The notes: generated by a model from the letters alone, not told the origin. A stretch of DNA of 64,000 nt from Tagetes erecta (GCA_030867185.1 CM061496.1:38371230-38435229); one strand, 5' to 3'; numbered from the stretch's first letter, positions 1 to 12,900 are shown. Numbers and translations are program-made.

Positions 1-3000
1 CCGACGTTTTCGAAGTTGATGTTTGATATTAAAATGGAACTGATATAACCGCCTCGGCCTTTTGAAGTCAGGAACGAGATTCCGGAGATGGAATCGTGTA
101 GTTTAAGATTTTCAATGAGTATTTGAGAGATGCCACCTGACATTTCACTCCCGAGAGCCAATGCCGAGCCTGTAAAAGACTGAAGACGAGCCCCTTTTAT
201 ATGCACGTTTGTTGTCGGCTTCCCGTATGTGATCCCGTACTGGTCCCAACCGCTTTTTAGAGATATTGCATCATGACCCATGCTAATGTTGCTATTCTCA
301 ATGCATACGCTATCCGAAGAATCTGAAAAATGCCATAATCACATTTAGAAAAACGAAAAACTGTCATGATTGTTATGTTCAAACGTAGCCAAAACCGACG
401 GGTCGGGCAGGTTCAGGCCTATTAGTAAGCCATGTTAAATATGATCACAAAAATATATTTATTATAAATTTATAATAATAATCTAACCTTTCAAATACAA
501 AAATTTAGTTGATTTGTATGAATTAACAATACAGTTTGGTCGATTTTCAACCAGTTTCCTTATTAACAAAACATTATGATCGTTTGATATGTAAACGGGT
601 CGAAATCAAGACCTCTGGTTTTAGTGTTTTACTTCATGTGTAGCTGCAGTAATTGTCCACAAACAAAACAGCCTATACTATACAAATAGACGTATAACGT
701 GTTACATGTGCATATAGGTATTTGGGTTATGCTTTGTCTCCAACTTAAATACTTAAATAGCTACGTTAGAACCGTACCATTTTTGGCATCATACCCACCC
801 AGCCTACCTCTATGTAAGGATTTCATGCGCACCTGGAACAATGCCGCTTGTGTAAGGCGATTCAGCTGGAGACAATGCGGTTATATTTTGAACAAGAACG
901 TTGCTGTTTAGTTACCACCAAAAAAAAGCAAACTCGTTAAGATGGACTTGAATCACTAATATGATGAACTTTTACGACTTTACGTAACTAATTAAAAATG
1001 AATAGACGAATAAGAGTAATAATGATATAATTACCTGCAATATACAGGATGAATAGTCCAGGCAGGCGAATTTAAAAAGGTTATATTGGAGACAACAATA
1101 TCCTTAGAGTTGATAAACTCAACAATATGCGGTCGACTATAATTCAACGTACTGGAAGCGTAACCATCCCACCATATAGAACCCTGCCCATCAATGGTTC
1201 CATTGTCACCTGCATAAATTTTCCGGGTTTGTTAACAAAGTAAAATGCAATAAACTTAAAATTTTTATTTTAATATTATAAACTACCGGGTTAGTTTAAA
1301 AAGGAAGAATTTTCATGCCTGTAATAACAACATCATTAAGATTTTCTCCGGTGATCAAACTACGGTATCTTTGACCGGGCAGATCAATACCCCGCCCATA
1401 AGAAGGTAAAGGATCAACAACCTTCCAATGCTCGATATCCTACACGATAAATATAATATGATAAGTTAACATCTGTTTAACTGTAGGTCAATAAGGTCAA
1501 GCACTTCACAGTTAACACCGCCGAAAGTGATTATTTTTACCAACTTCCAAATTTTTACTAACTTCCAAATTTCTACATAAAAGTTTAACTGTAGGTCAAT
1601 AAGGTCAAAGGGGTCGAAACCCATAGTGTATTCAAAATGGATAAACCTCGTACCGTTCTATGTTGTTTTAACTCAAAATAGGGTTATCATTCTAATAAAT
1701 AGTTTTTAATGCCTCAACAATACCCGTTATGACCTGTTACCCTGCGCTTTCCAACCCACCCATTTTGACCCAAATACAAACAGAATCGAGTCAAAAGGCA
1801 GACCTGGGATCCGAGAATAACAGCTTCTTTTTCAAGGAAAAGTGTGAGATGACTAGTAAGATTAAAACTCCCCGTGAGCCATTTTCCCGAGGGTACATAC
1901 AACTGAGCCCCGCCTTTATCAGTGAATGATTTAAGATAAAATATTGCATTTTGAAAAGCAACAGTATTTAAAGTCTTCCCATCACCAACAGCACCAAATT
2001 CCAATATGGAAACACTATGCGGACGAGGGGTCAAATGTTTTTCAGAATTGCACGCGCCTTCTTCACCATTGTATAGTTCAATTGCATTACTTACTGTAAC
2101 TACAAGCAAAAGCAAAACCACCTGAAAAAAAAAGAAAGATAAAGAAAAAGGTAAAGAAAGATTCAGGTTAAGGTTTCAACTATGCAATTGTCCTTTTTTA
2201 CTTCAAGAAATAATGAAGCTACCCTCTTTTTAAGTACCAATTGTTGAACCACTTTGAACAAAGCTTATACTTCGTGTCTTGAAAATACCCGCGTGAAATG
2301 TTATTGAAAAAAAGCTACTTACGGTTGGTTTCATTTCTCAAGTTCAAGAATTATAACTCCACCAAAAGTATAAGGCATCCAAGGTATCAAAAGTTTAAAA
2401 ATTTAGTATAAAAATCATAGCTTTGAAAAAAAAAACACCTCCCCTCATAAAAAATAACAAAAATGAAAACCAGTATGTAAAAAAAGAAAAAAATTCTGGC
2501 TATTGGATGAGTTGTCATGAATCAATAACATGTTTGAAACCAATATCATATCATAGAGAAAAAGTTTGATACTTCAATAAATTTTGTTTGAAGCTAAACA
2601 AACAACATACGAATCGTTATATGAAAATGAACATACATTTGATCAATTTGTTATGCCGGTCACTCGATATATGATTATATATATGATTATACGACATATT
2701 GAGGCTTATTACACTAATGGCAAGCTAAATCTCAAAATTAACAAGTCGAAAACTAGTATGAACATGTCATGAAGAAAATTAACCAAACAAACAGATCAAA
2801 CTCAATGAGTGATCAAAACAGGATTATTAATGGGACAATTGAATTAACATCTAACAACATAACAATGAAGTAAATCTAAAGAAAATAAACTAATTTAACC
2901 ACTTTAAAGATCAATGTGAGTAAATTAAACCAAAATGTAGAACAACCAGAACAACATGAAACATCAGATCCATGTTTCCCATCACTTTGATTTCAAAATC

Positions 3001-3274
3001 ACCAACATTAACCCACATAAAAACCCTCAAATCTCTCACCAACAAAACCTAAAAACAGTACAAAGATGTGGAATTGAAATCAAGAAAATGGATTAAGAAA
3101 ATACCCAATTGGAATTGAGATCGAAAGCTTAAAGATTTATGATCCAAACAGATCAAAAGCAATGAAATTGAATGAGATTTATATGAAACACATTATTATT
3201 ATTGTTGTTATTATTATTATTATTAATTATGAATGGAAATTAAAAGGAAACAACGTACTTACTAGCCTCTTCAT
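1..3274 (-). CDS. GH28 polygalacturonase-like protein, 3' part beyond window
   Basis: Secreted right-handed beta-helix pectinase-like protein of the plant GH28 family, expected to act on wall homogalacturonan. Coding exons read on the minus strand: 3263-3274 (or alternative 2323-2334), 1804-2121, 1319-1439, 1035-1209, 833-903 and <1-322. All phases agree and give about 339 residues before the window edge. Residues 1-17 form a signal peptide (MKRLVVLLLL...). Recognisable segments are ILEFGAVGDGKT, DGQGSIWW, the Asn-rich helix turns, GIVPDSSDSVCIENSN, and GHDAISLKSGWDQYG. The usual catalytic Asp-Asp pair appears as His-Asp, and the region that normally holds Gly-His-Gly reads ALGSEMSGG. I recall this pattern from one plant clade of 'probable polygalacturonases', so activity is uncertain. 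The intron after exon 1319-1439 starts with GC, not GT. The MKRL start is preferred because the upstream DNA looks like a pyrimidine-rich leader. Confidence 0.9.
2323..2334 (-). other. Alternative first coding exon (MKPT) of the polygalacturonase gene
   Basis: Read on the minus strand, ATG AAA CCA ACC is followed at once by the donor GTAAGT. Like the upstream exon at 3263-3274, it joins in phase 0 to the acceptor before 2121. Both versions supply four residues in front of the same hydrophobic signal-peptide core. This may be a second promoter/first exon or a fortuitous match. Confidence 0.4.
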
Positions 3275-3360
3275 GGGATTGATGAAGAAAAAGAATGAGG
3301 AAATGTTGAGAGATGAAAATTGTAGGATGATGAGATTGAAGTTGAAGTTGAAGTTGAAGC
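3189..3360. repeat. ATT-type microsatellite and GAAGTT hexamer run
   Basis: An imperfect ATT/TTA run lies at about 3189-3228 in the first intron of the polygalacturonase gene. A short GAAGTT run at about 3338-3360 lies in its presumed 5' leader. Both are low-complexity tracts likely to vary in length between individuals. Confidence 0.6.
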
Positions 3361-3595
3361 CAAAGGCATTAATTCATTAAGTGACTAAACAAACAAACAA
3401 ACCCAAAACAAAGAAATAGAAGAAACGTATGGTAATAGAAAACGACACCACTAATACAATAAAAGACAGCTCTTTCCTCTTGTTCTTGTTTTATATATAT
3501 TTTTTAATTTTTTATTTTTATTCCTATTTTATTTTTTAGAAACGTTTTAGATCACTGGTTCATTCATTCATCGTTATTTTTTTATGTATAGAACA

Positions 3596-3623
3596 CTAGT
3601 TTAGTGCCCGTGCTACGCTCGGG
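3596..3623 (-). mobile_element. Helitron-like 3' terminus
   Basis: Read on the minus strand, an 18-bp imperfect hairpin (GCCCGTGCTACGCTCGGG on plus) is followed after a short A/T spacer by CTAG and then a T. This is the hairpin-CTRR-T layout of Helitron 3' ends. The element body would lie to the right, and its 5' end was not found. Confidence 0.5.
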
Positions 3624-5848
3624 AACATAACACACAAACAGTGATTTTAAAAATATTAATTGGACACAGATGATTACAGTCAATTTTGAGAGAAAACGTT
3701 GGTAAACCGTAACACAAAATTTTATTTATAAAAATACTATTTTAGTATAGCAATACTATATTCAATTTAAAAAGATTTAAATCTTCAACTTTATGGTGTA
3801 TTTTTTTAAAATAATGTCGTTTAAAAAAAATCATGTCTCTTCAAAAAATTGAGTTATATTATTATATAATTGTAGATTATTACAAACTTTATAGTTTATA
3901 CATAACTCAGTCACACCCCTAATAGGAAAGGGTTTAAAATATAGATAATATTAAATTTATAAAGACTCTGTTAAATATTAGGGGATCAAAATGTAATTAA
4001 GGCTATTATAATATATTATTATTATAGATATATACATATGTCAAATATAAAAATATTATTATGAGATAAACTCTCTTATAATGCCACATAAGCGAAAATC
4101 ATCTTTAATGATGACAACTAAACAAAATAGATTTTGCTATATTATATAAGGATTGAGGCTTTAGAGTTTAGACTGATATGTCTCTGAAGAAAAACTTGTG
4201 CGCCAGTTCACTCCATTAGTCTTAGCCCATATGTTATCCTTAGAAGGAAACTCATCTAAGGTAGAAAAAATATATTAGGTCGAACCTGAAAAACATGTTT
4301 TGTTGCAAACTTATAAATGAGATTTGAACTCGAGTTTTGGGTGTCTCACTTACAAATTTGAAATGAGAATAAGGATCATTAGTATTTTTTGTTAATTGGT
4401 TAATACATGTTTAATTTTAATCTAATACAATTATTGCTAAGCTAATCAAAGTTATACTCTAACTAATAGCTTTAGTGTTTTGTAATTACTTAAAAATGTA
4501 CGAAAAATAAAAAGCATTAACTAAATATATCCGCACTTACATCAAATAAAATACACCACACTTTATTTGTAATGTTAGAATTTAAGACCTAATAGTTCAA
4601 ACAAATATGTGTTACCAACGAGTCATCATATTATTATTCTTTTTAGTTCTTAACATTCTTAAGATGAAAAAACAATGACTTTTTATAACAATGTATATGG
4701 TTAAACTAAATTGGATGTTTTGTGCTAAGACATCAAAGGCAAGAAAAACATATTAATCCTCAAATGAGAAATTTGATATTTTTGTGAAGTATTTGTGAGT
4801 TATGTCTATTGAATAAGTTTATATAATAAGCAAACATATATGTTTGATAGGAAAAAAGTGTTTCATACATCATAATCAATGTAAGTGAATTTCTAGTATA
4901 CTATTATAACATTTATCGCCAATGGGGTTACTGGCCCATCAATAATACAATTGTATTAGGAGCATTAGGTCATGAGTTTTTATCTTGCTGACCACAGGTG
5001 ATGATGTATTTCTCTTTGAAAATCAAGGTGTTGCTGTTAAAAAAAAACTATTATAACACTTATCAATTTCTAGTATATTATTATAGCGTTTATTATAATC
5101 TCAAAGCACCAAGTGTGTGGTGAAATCAGAAATGCCAATAAGGATAATAACAAGGCATTGTTTGCCTACGTTTTTGGAAAATAGAGTTTTATCATAGCCA
5201 CGAAATTCATCTTTGACTAAAAAAGAGAGTTTAATAAAATATTATATAATGATTGTGTAGTTTTTTTATTTTAAGCAAAAATAGTTTCTACAAATACTAT
5301 TAACAGTTATTTTTATTTTAAACTATATATGAAAACTATTATTTTGTGTAAATTTATATAATTTAAAGTATATTAAGTTGGTTACTTTCGTATTGAAGTA
5401 ATATTTAAAAATGTCATTTATTTTATTTATTTACAACAAATATATAGTTTATAAAAAATATTTTTTATTAGTTTAGTTATAAATATTAATACAAAAGGGT
5501 ATGACAATTAGGAAATTATAAGTAATTAAGGACAAGTATGTTGCCAAGGTTTATATGTATAAAATAATAATATTTAAACAATGATACGGTGAAATGCATC
5601 ATGCTTGGTGTTACTTATTTAGATGATTGAAAAAAAGCTTAATTACCATGCACTAGATCATGACAAGCTTTATAATTATGTTATTAGAAAATTATTAGGC
5701 ATGTAATTTAGCAATTTAACATTTGTTTTCTCGTATTATTGATTGAGGTAAGTATAATATCGGAGAGATGTCATGTATGCATTCATGTTCTCAAATCTCA
5801 ACCAACTATTAAGTATAATCTATTACCAAAGGAAATCATTATAATTTA

Positions 5849-5850
<2 letters not shown>

Positions 5851-5915
<65 letters not shown>
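5851..5915. repeat. (ATT)n microsatellite
   Basis: About 21 uninterrupted TTA/ATT units followed by a few GTT units. Any reading frame here is only poly-isoleucine and is not a gene. Confidence 0.95.
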
Positions 5916-8487
5916 GTTGTTGTTAAGTTTACATGAGAAATGTCAAAATTTATTTGGTTGAGTGGTTGGGATAATATTTAGAATATTTAGGAACTCATCT
6001 TCAAATTCCATTTCATATTTATTTGTTTTGCAGCATGGCAAAGAAGCTAAAACTTGAGGTAAGCCGAGTTTGAGTCGGAGATGAAGCGTTTTACATGGAA
6101 ATGTTAAATGTTCATGCCATGATTTTCTCTTTCGAATAGTTTGGCTGACGAGTCTTCGACTCCAACCAACTTGACTCGTAAGGAGGCTTGGTATGAGTCT
6201 TCTTTGCAATTGAAGCTTTTAGGAAGTCTCACTAGATCGTTTAGAAGTGCTCATTATGATGGCAGATCGGTGCTTCAAACTCGGCCAATGCACTACACGA
6301 CCTACACCTCTTGAATGTAATGGTCTTACCATTTTACCAACAGTCGTTTAAATAAAAAAAATACAGAGATATGTACTATTATGAATACATTTAAAAAAAA
6401 TATTTTGAAAATAAATTTACTTACTACTTTATCATATTTAAATGTAATAAAAGACTAAATTCTATCACTTGTCCTTTAATCAGGCCAACATTCTAGACGT
6501 CACATAAAAAATTATCACACGTCATTCTCACATTAATCTTAACACTTCTAAATAATCAATAAAGGACGGTTATCCTTTATTCCAAGCGATGATGTTTTTC
6601 TTATATGACTTTTTCCATAGTTTTATCATTAAACTAGGATAGTTATATATGTATTATACAGACTCAAAATTTGACACAATATGTTGTAAAAAATATGATA
6701 ATATGATACTTTTACTATATTCGATTTGTTTTTAAAATTTGATTGACGTATTTTCAATCAGTTTGCATTAAAATTAAAGAGTAATAACATTTTTTAAATC
6801 ATATTACAAAATAATTGCATTAAAATTGGAGAGTAATAACATTAAAACTAAAAGGTAATAACATTTTTTTAAATCATTTTACGACATTTATTTAACAACA
6901 TTTAAACTCCAAATATTTAACTATTAACTAAACAAAATAAAACCAATTCCCAATTTTATCATCAAAAGTTAGATGTCCACGAGCAACAGAAGTGACGAAT
7001 ACGTCTACTTTCACTTTCAGGCATTTTGTAAAATTTTATAACTACATGATTTTGTATATCTTTATGTTGTATTGTTTTACATTACATATTAATATTATTC
7101 ATCATTCGCTATTGCCACACCCTAGAATGCTCATATTACTTCACGGCTCACGCTATTAAAACAATGAATTATATGCGTATTTCCCTGTCAATAATAATAA
7201 CTCAAATATACTTACATCTTACAAACATTTGCTTTTATTTTATCTAAACTCGTCAGTGTGTCGCTTATTTGATCGGGTATGACATAAAAGTGTTTTAACA
7301 CATAGTGTATGTAGTTTTCAACTCGTGTAATACACGAATCACTAACATACTCTTTAAATACATGAACATTGTAGTTGATATGTAACACTTTGATAATGAA
7401 TGCTAGAGTTTACATTGAATATGGTATATGGTTAAGTTGATGTTAGATGCTCAATAATTGGTTGAGCATCTTATACCTAAATAGCTTTTTTTAGCGATTT
7501 TTAATTATTTTTATGATAACTTCATCATAACTTGTCAAAATGAAGAATTTTTACTTTAAACTTGATGCTTTAAACATAAAGATGTTATCAATGAGTATCA
7601 ACCTTATTGACTTATACGTAAATAGATGTACAAAGATCCAAACATAATAAATTAAAGACTAGATAAACTATTTCGATTCTTTGTTCAAATTGTGTAATAA
7701 CTACAATTGACAAGTTACGTTCAAGTTGTTACAAGTTGTTAACTTGTTTGGACAAACAAGCTACGGCCTATGGGGCATGTTTAGGTTACATATTTTGAGT
7801 GTGACATGTTAAGATTAAATGATTAATGTCTCTAACACAATTTAATGTATGATTATATATTTAAATTTAAACCTACGATTTCCACATGCTAATCCCTACC
7901 TAAATCTACCAACCCGACAAAAACATAATTACGTTTGATGCAATTAGAATATTAATGATGCATTAGACACATAATGGGATGAATGTGGACATTAACTACT
8001 TGCTAAAAATTGATATGACTCAAACCTTTTGTGGCCAACACAAGAAATTTGAGTGGATTAATTGTGACTATGACTAATTGACTTATATATATATATAATT
8101 TTTTTTACCTTGCATTAAATCACATCACTAACAAGAAAACTAAAATTGATTAAATGGTTGATGATGTTTGGTTATGTAATGGGATCCAGTGTTGGCATGG
8201 GACCCAATGATGCCAATTAATCAAATGGCTAGCCTGGCTCGGTTACCTTTGCCAGGTCACACGAACCCACCTCACCCAATTCTTCTCTCATGGGTCCCTT
8301 TATTGGTTTGTTTCTTTGTTCTTGTGGAAATTATTCTTTCAAATCATTTTTACCCTTTTGCCCCTCACACCCATGTAAACAAACTATTATAAATTTTATA
8401 AAAATGATGTTTATTACAATGGACATCCGCTAAAAAAAAATTAGATTCTTTAAGTTTTATCAGATTTCAAAATGATGTTTCAGTACA

Positions 8488-8674
8488 TTTGATCGGAAGT
8501 AGAACATGAGTCAACTAATGTAAAACTTAATTTGAAATGGTGTTTTAAACGACGATCGACTTGATTAATTAGATATTTAAACACCCAATTGAATAACTAT
8601 TTCATTGTTTAGAGTATCGTTTCAAGACAAGTTTTACATTAGTTGACTCGTATGTAGCCTTTTTTCCAATCAAA
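8488..8674. mobile_element. Fold-back MITE, family A copy 1
   Basis: Perfect 21-bp inverted copies lie at 8508-8528 and 8629-8649 (core GAGTCAACTAATG). Outside them a looser inverted match extends to a TTGATCGGAA-like end at 8488 and its complement near 8674. A related element lies at about 32680-32925. Small size and no coding capacity fit a non-autonomous DNA transposon. Confidence 0.65.
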
Positions 8675-9500
8675 AGTCCTAAAACAAAAGCTTTAAATTC
8701 GGATAAACACTTAACGTAGTTAAGTTTTTTTTAAAAAGAGGTCATCTGTAAGAAAATAGTCTGGAAGCAGGGAGAGGTGGTAAAAATATGCGTAGTTGAT
8801 ATTATTGTTGGTCAACTGATAACAATTTGGATTATTAAAATCTAATTTGCCTTAATTAGTTTAAAAAATAATTGTGTTTAAGAAGCGAGTAGAGGAAATA
8901 GTTCATGGTTTTATAAAATGGAAGATGATGATTACCGCGCGTTGTAACACCTTCGATCGCCGCTCCATGTTGTTGCCAAGGTGGGGTGTTCTCGTCATCC
9001 CATTTGTGCTGCATCAGCTTGAGGTGTTCCTTTCTTTTTTTCGCTCTATCGTCCTTCTTTAAACACTTATCAATGCGTCGCTACACAATAGCAAAGGGTC
9101 CAATTTTGCAATACCGTGTGTTGCGGCAACAAAAATAGGCGTTTTCGGTGGTTGTATTTGGAAAAACAACAAAAAAGCAAATATGTTTTTAAAGAAAACG
9201 TGTTAGACATATATTTCAATTAAATCAGTGTCTCTTTCGGTTGTTATATTTTGAAAAATATGAAATATATTTTAAAAGAAAACATATCAAACATATATTT
9301 CAACCAAATTTGTCTTCTCTTCTATCTGTTTATATTTCTGTTCATTCATCTTTTCATGGATGTGATATATAGTAGGTTTTTGCTTTGGAGAAATGAAACA
9401 AGTCTATGAATAAATGGCGGAGTAATTTGCTTAAATATTTGTGAATTTTTTGAGGAATGAAACAAGTCTACCAATCTCACATTACATCAAAATCAGTTGT
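8675..9500. other. Spacer, no supported gene
   Basis: Plain AT-rich DNA. A short GC-richer patch at 8930-9060 is open on the plus strand but has no recognisable family signature. Confidence 0.5.
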
Positions 9501-9501
9501 T

Positions 9502-9504
<3 letters not shown>

Positions 9505-9543
<39 letters not shown>

Positions 9544-10495
9544 TAGGATCCTTACAGAACCTATTTTAATTACAGAATAAAAAGAACTCATCCTAACCAT
9601 TCATGTTAGTATTTAATGGTTGAGATTTGAAAGGGGAGATAATGTAAATTAGAGTTATGTTACAAGGGGGTAAGATGAAACATTAGGGTATTTTGGTAAA
9701 ATGATTTTACATATTAATTACATATTAATTACGGATGGTTGAAAGTTTACCATAATTGAATTCGTTTTCCATCTTTTTAGGCATTATTTTAGTTGAAACT
9801 TTTATAAACAAAACAATGATATAAACATATGAAACCTGAATTTTATTATCTCTCCTCTTTCCACCTTATCTATCATATAATCTCTCGGCTATTATAGATT
9901 TACATATATGAAAATTTATACAAATGTAAACTTGGGTTGTTAATTGTTTTAGATTTATTTAAATTAATTATTTATATATGTGTAAATTAGTTTAGTCTAA
10001 AAAATTATATGACTATGTGTAAGTTTACTGTTTACCTATTTGTGAATTAAGTATTTATATATATATGCTCAAGTTATATTAAATATTTACATAAATGTAA
10101 ATTAACTATATGTTTGATTTACATATATGTAAATTAACCATTTACGAGATTAACATATGTGTAAATCTTAGTATTTTACACACGTGTAACATCAAAGAAA
10201 AAATTATATAAATATGAGTATTTTACACGTGTAAACAGATACACATGGATTTGATAAAAGATGCTAGTTCTTGTCATGATAGTTTTCTAATTAATAGATT
10301 TGATCGTAATGATCTGTATTATGTGACTTGAATTTTTAATGGTAGTTTCCTAATTAAAAGGAATTAAATTAGGAATAATTAAAAGTCATGTAAATGGCAA
10401 TTTACATAGTTACCCTTTTTCTATAAAATATATTAAAAAAATAAAATATAAATCAAAGGTTGAGATCTGTTCTTTTTATATATATATATATATAT
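9505..10495. mobile_element. Repeat bounded by (TA)n tracts
   Basis: A (TA)n tract ends at 9539 in AGGGTTAGGATCC, and a second (TA)n tract lies at about 10475-10495. Inside each boundary an inverted AAAAAGAAC-type motif with TCNNAACC follows (left about 9578-9600, right about 10455-10474). This suggests one non-autonomous element of about 0.95 kb inserted into or carrying TA repeats. There is no coding capacity. Confidence 0.45.
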
Positions 10496-10588
10496 TTTAA
10501 AATATTTCTCTGTCAAGGTATTTTATATTTTGATGGCATAAATAATTAAATATCATAAAATGAAACAATAACGATTTTATTGATATTA

Positions 10589-10618
10589 CTAGGTTTAATA
10601 CCTGTGTGTTAGACACGA
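10589..10618 (-). mobile_element. Weak Helitron-like 3' terminus
   Basis: CTAG at 10589-10592 is followed on the plus strand by GTTTAATACCTGTGTG and a poor hairpin ending ACACGAG. The layout matches the better ends at 3596 and 13316, but the stem is decayed. Confidence 0.35.
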
Positions 10619-10619
10619 G

Positions 10620-12430
10620 TTAAATAACTATATTTATAAAGAAAAATCATAACGGTAATGTTTAAAAATTTATAAATATTTAATACTTAAGAATTTGGCT
10701 CTAACAAACTTTGTATTATAGAACAAACAAAAAATTGTACTTAAAACCTTAAATTATTAGATAAATAAAGTAGGGTTGAGTTGTTTATAAAGTGAGATTT
10801 ACCTAAGCTATGCAAGTTAATTTTAGTGTTTGCGACATATTTTTTTTCTTACGAAATATATGAAAGAAAATGAAAATAAAATGGAAATAGTTGTATTTCA
10901 GAGCTATAAATGGATATATTTGGAATGAAATGAATTTTTTTTTCTCATAATATATAAGTTTTTAAATGAATTTAATTTTATATATGTATTAGTTATGAAT
11001 TGGATTTATGAAAAGGGGGTATTATAGACACTCTCTATTCGCTTTCAATGTAATTTAATTAGATAGACCAATTTTTTATTTTTAAAACGGAAATTATTAC
11101 TTAAAGTGCTTATTTATACGTAAATATAATCCCAAAGTATCATTTCATAATTTTTAAATTTTATTAACTTACAAACTATTACTTTTTTATAAAACTCGTA
11201 TTTTGAAATATAATAGCAGATTGTACATTAATATCTTTTAGAGAATTTACAATAAAGTGGCAGGTAAACGGGCAACAAGTTGTGCCGCCATCCCTTTTGA
11301 ATAGCAAACCTAGCCTACTGAAGACATAACATTGGCCCTTAGGTGTCGAAACATTGCTATGAATGACCCGCTGAACCCTAGTCAAGAAATTTACTGCCTC
11401 AGTGGCTAGGAAGCCAAATGTGTCAAATGCGCGCTAACGGAATAAAAACATGTTGATTATCCAGACATGTTTTCTCGTGTTTGGCGATCTTGCATGATTC
11501 CGCCTTTGACGCTGCATGTCGTGCAACAAATTCATTGTCCCTGAGCGCAACCAAGGGGGACACTTCCGTAAAGTCCACACAAACATGTTAAAATTCTTAT
11601 CAAACAGTATGTTAAAAATAAAAGCTGTCAATGTTCTTAAATTGTAAAGATGTGCCAAGTCCAATAATATACATATATAAATGCGCTTGTTGAATGTTGA
11701 CCGGTTCATTTTCAACACACAATAAATTGTTATTTCGTCAGTACTGTTTCTAGAAACAATAGTGCAAGCTGTGAATTAGAGTTTTAATTAAAAGATGATT
11801 TTTTTTTTCTGATATATGTTTGTAACGTAAAAAAAAAGAAAAAAAAAACTAACTACAAAAACGAAAATAGTTTTTCAAAATTACTATAGTTTCACTAGAC
11901 AAAATTATCGTTTGTAACAAACCTGTAATTATCCTGTCATAAGCCTTGTTTTATATGTAATCATAATTATGAATCTATTTTAAGTCATTTTTGTAAACAT
12001 GTTTAAGTTGATATTATATATTTAACTATTAATTAAAACTTAAAATATAGAAAAGGGGCTTCTACTCAAATTATTGTTATATGTTGGTTGTCATAGCAAA
12101 ATTTTTAGAACTAGTCATGTGAGCTAATTTTGTCTCAAGTATTTGCATGCCAAAATGCCATGCTGTTTTTTTTAAATTTAATATTCACTTTTACACTTTC
12201 GAGTTTTGAGCCATCCGAGTGTCTAGTTCTAGCGCAACACATATTTTTCCGAGTGATTATCGTATGCTTAATTGTCTATAAGACAAAAATAAACATAATA
12301 CACTTTGACACATTCTATTTACAATAAAGTTATAAATTCTAAAAATGTATTGTTTTTCATTATGGTTATTACTACAATGTCATTTGAGTTGTGCCTTTTA
12401 TATGAAACATTTATAGCTTAACCGTTAAAA
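10620..12430. other. AT-rich spacer around the transposon fragment
   Basis: Apart from the decayed fragment at 11261-11578, nothing gene-like is visible. Long A/T runs and short open stretches occur without family resemblance. Confidence 0.5.
11261..11578 (-). pseudogene. Decayed C-terminal fragment of a transposon polyprotein
   Basis: Minus-strand translation in shifting frames gives, in order, EVSPLVALRDNEFVARHAAS, KAESCKIAKHEKTCLDNQHV, then FGFLATEAVNFLTRVQRV, then GQCYVFSRLG followed by an AIQKG-MAAQLVARLP-like tail. At least three frameshifts separate the pieces, so it is dead. The tail (phenylalanine/arginine-rich segment, then AIQKG...AAQLVARLP) recurs inside fumarase intron 2. I recall such tails at the ends of plant retroelement-type proteins, but the parent family is not certain. 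Confidence 0.6.
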
Positions 12431-12439
12431 CTAGATTTC

Positions 12440-12900
12440 AGACTAGGCTGTGCGTTGCAGCAGCCGGGTCACACAGTCGGGTCTTGCGTATTTGACTTCG
12501 TCATTGTGTTGACAAAAAAAAGTCTCATGCCTCGTATGTCACAACGTAAAAACTTAATGTGTCACGTGTTAAAAAATGATGAAATATCAAAAGTTAGAGG
12601 TCAACATGATAACGATATTATAGTCGAACTATATGTCAAAGTAGAGTAAAGTCGAAAACTTATTAGGGGCTAAAATGACAATTAGTAAAAGTTGTACTAT
12701 GTGTCAAAGTAGAGTAAGACATCAAAGTCAAAAACTCATCAGGAGCTCAAATGAAAATTAGTAAAAGTCGGGGACTAAAACCGTCAATGCGTTAAAAGTC
12801 GGGGATTAAAACCGTTAATACATTAAAGTAAGAAAAAGTTAAAACGCGACGTGGCGGGACGGAAGAGCCCGGTGCAAAGCACCGACCTTCCCATTTAGTA
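12440..12900 (+). repeat. Dispersed repeat with hairpin end (copy 1)
   Basis: The block begins near TGCAGCAGCCGGGTCACAC. It contains two related internal stretches (GTCAAAGTAGAGTAA at about 12637 and again at about 12701; AAAGTCGGGGA(C/T)TAAAACCGT twice at about 12765-12830). It ends with the hairpin CGGTGCAAAGCACCG at 12870-12884 and TTAGT. A diverged relative of the left part lies at about 39170-39360. It may be a Helitron 3' portion with a decayed CTRR. Confidence 0.5.

Larger units (their letters stand above)
3420..8480. other. AT-rich spacer, no supported gene
   Basis: No intact reading frame with family resemblance is visible. It contains a Helitron-like end (3596-3623), an ATT microsatellite (5851-5915), and a stretch at 6020-6320 whose plus strand stays open for about 60 codons (through SLADESSTPTNLTRKEAW) without a match I recognise. 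That stretch could be a captured exon fragment. The rest is low-complexity DNA. Confidence 0.6.

Noticed and set aside
5739..5936. Plus-strand frame with a long isoleucine run
   Set aside because: Product of the ATT microsatellite only.
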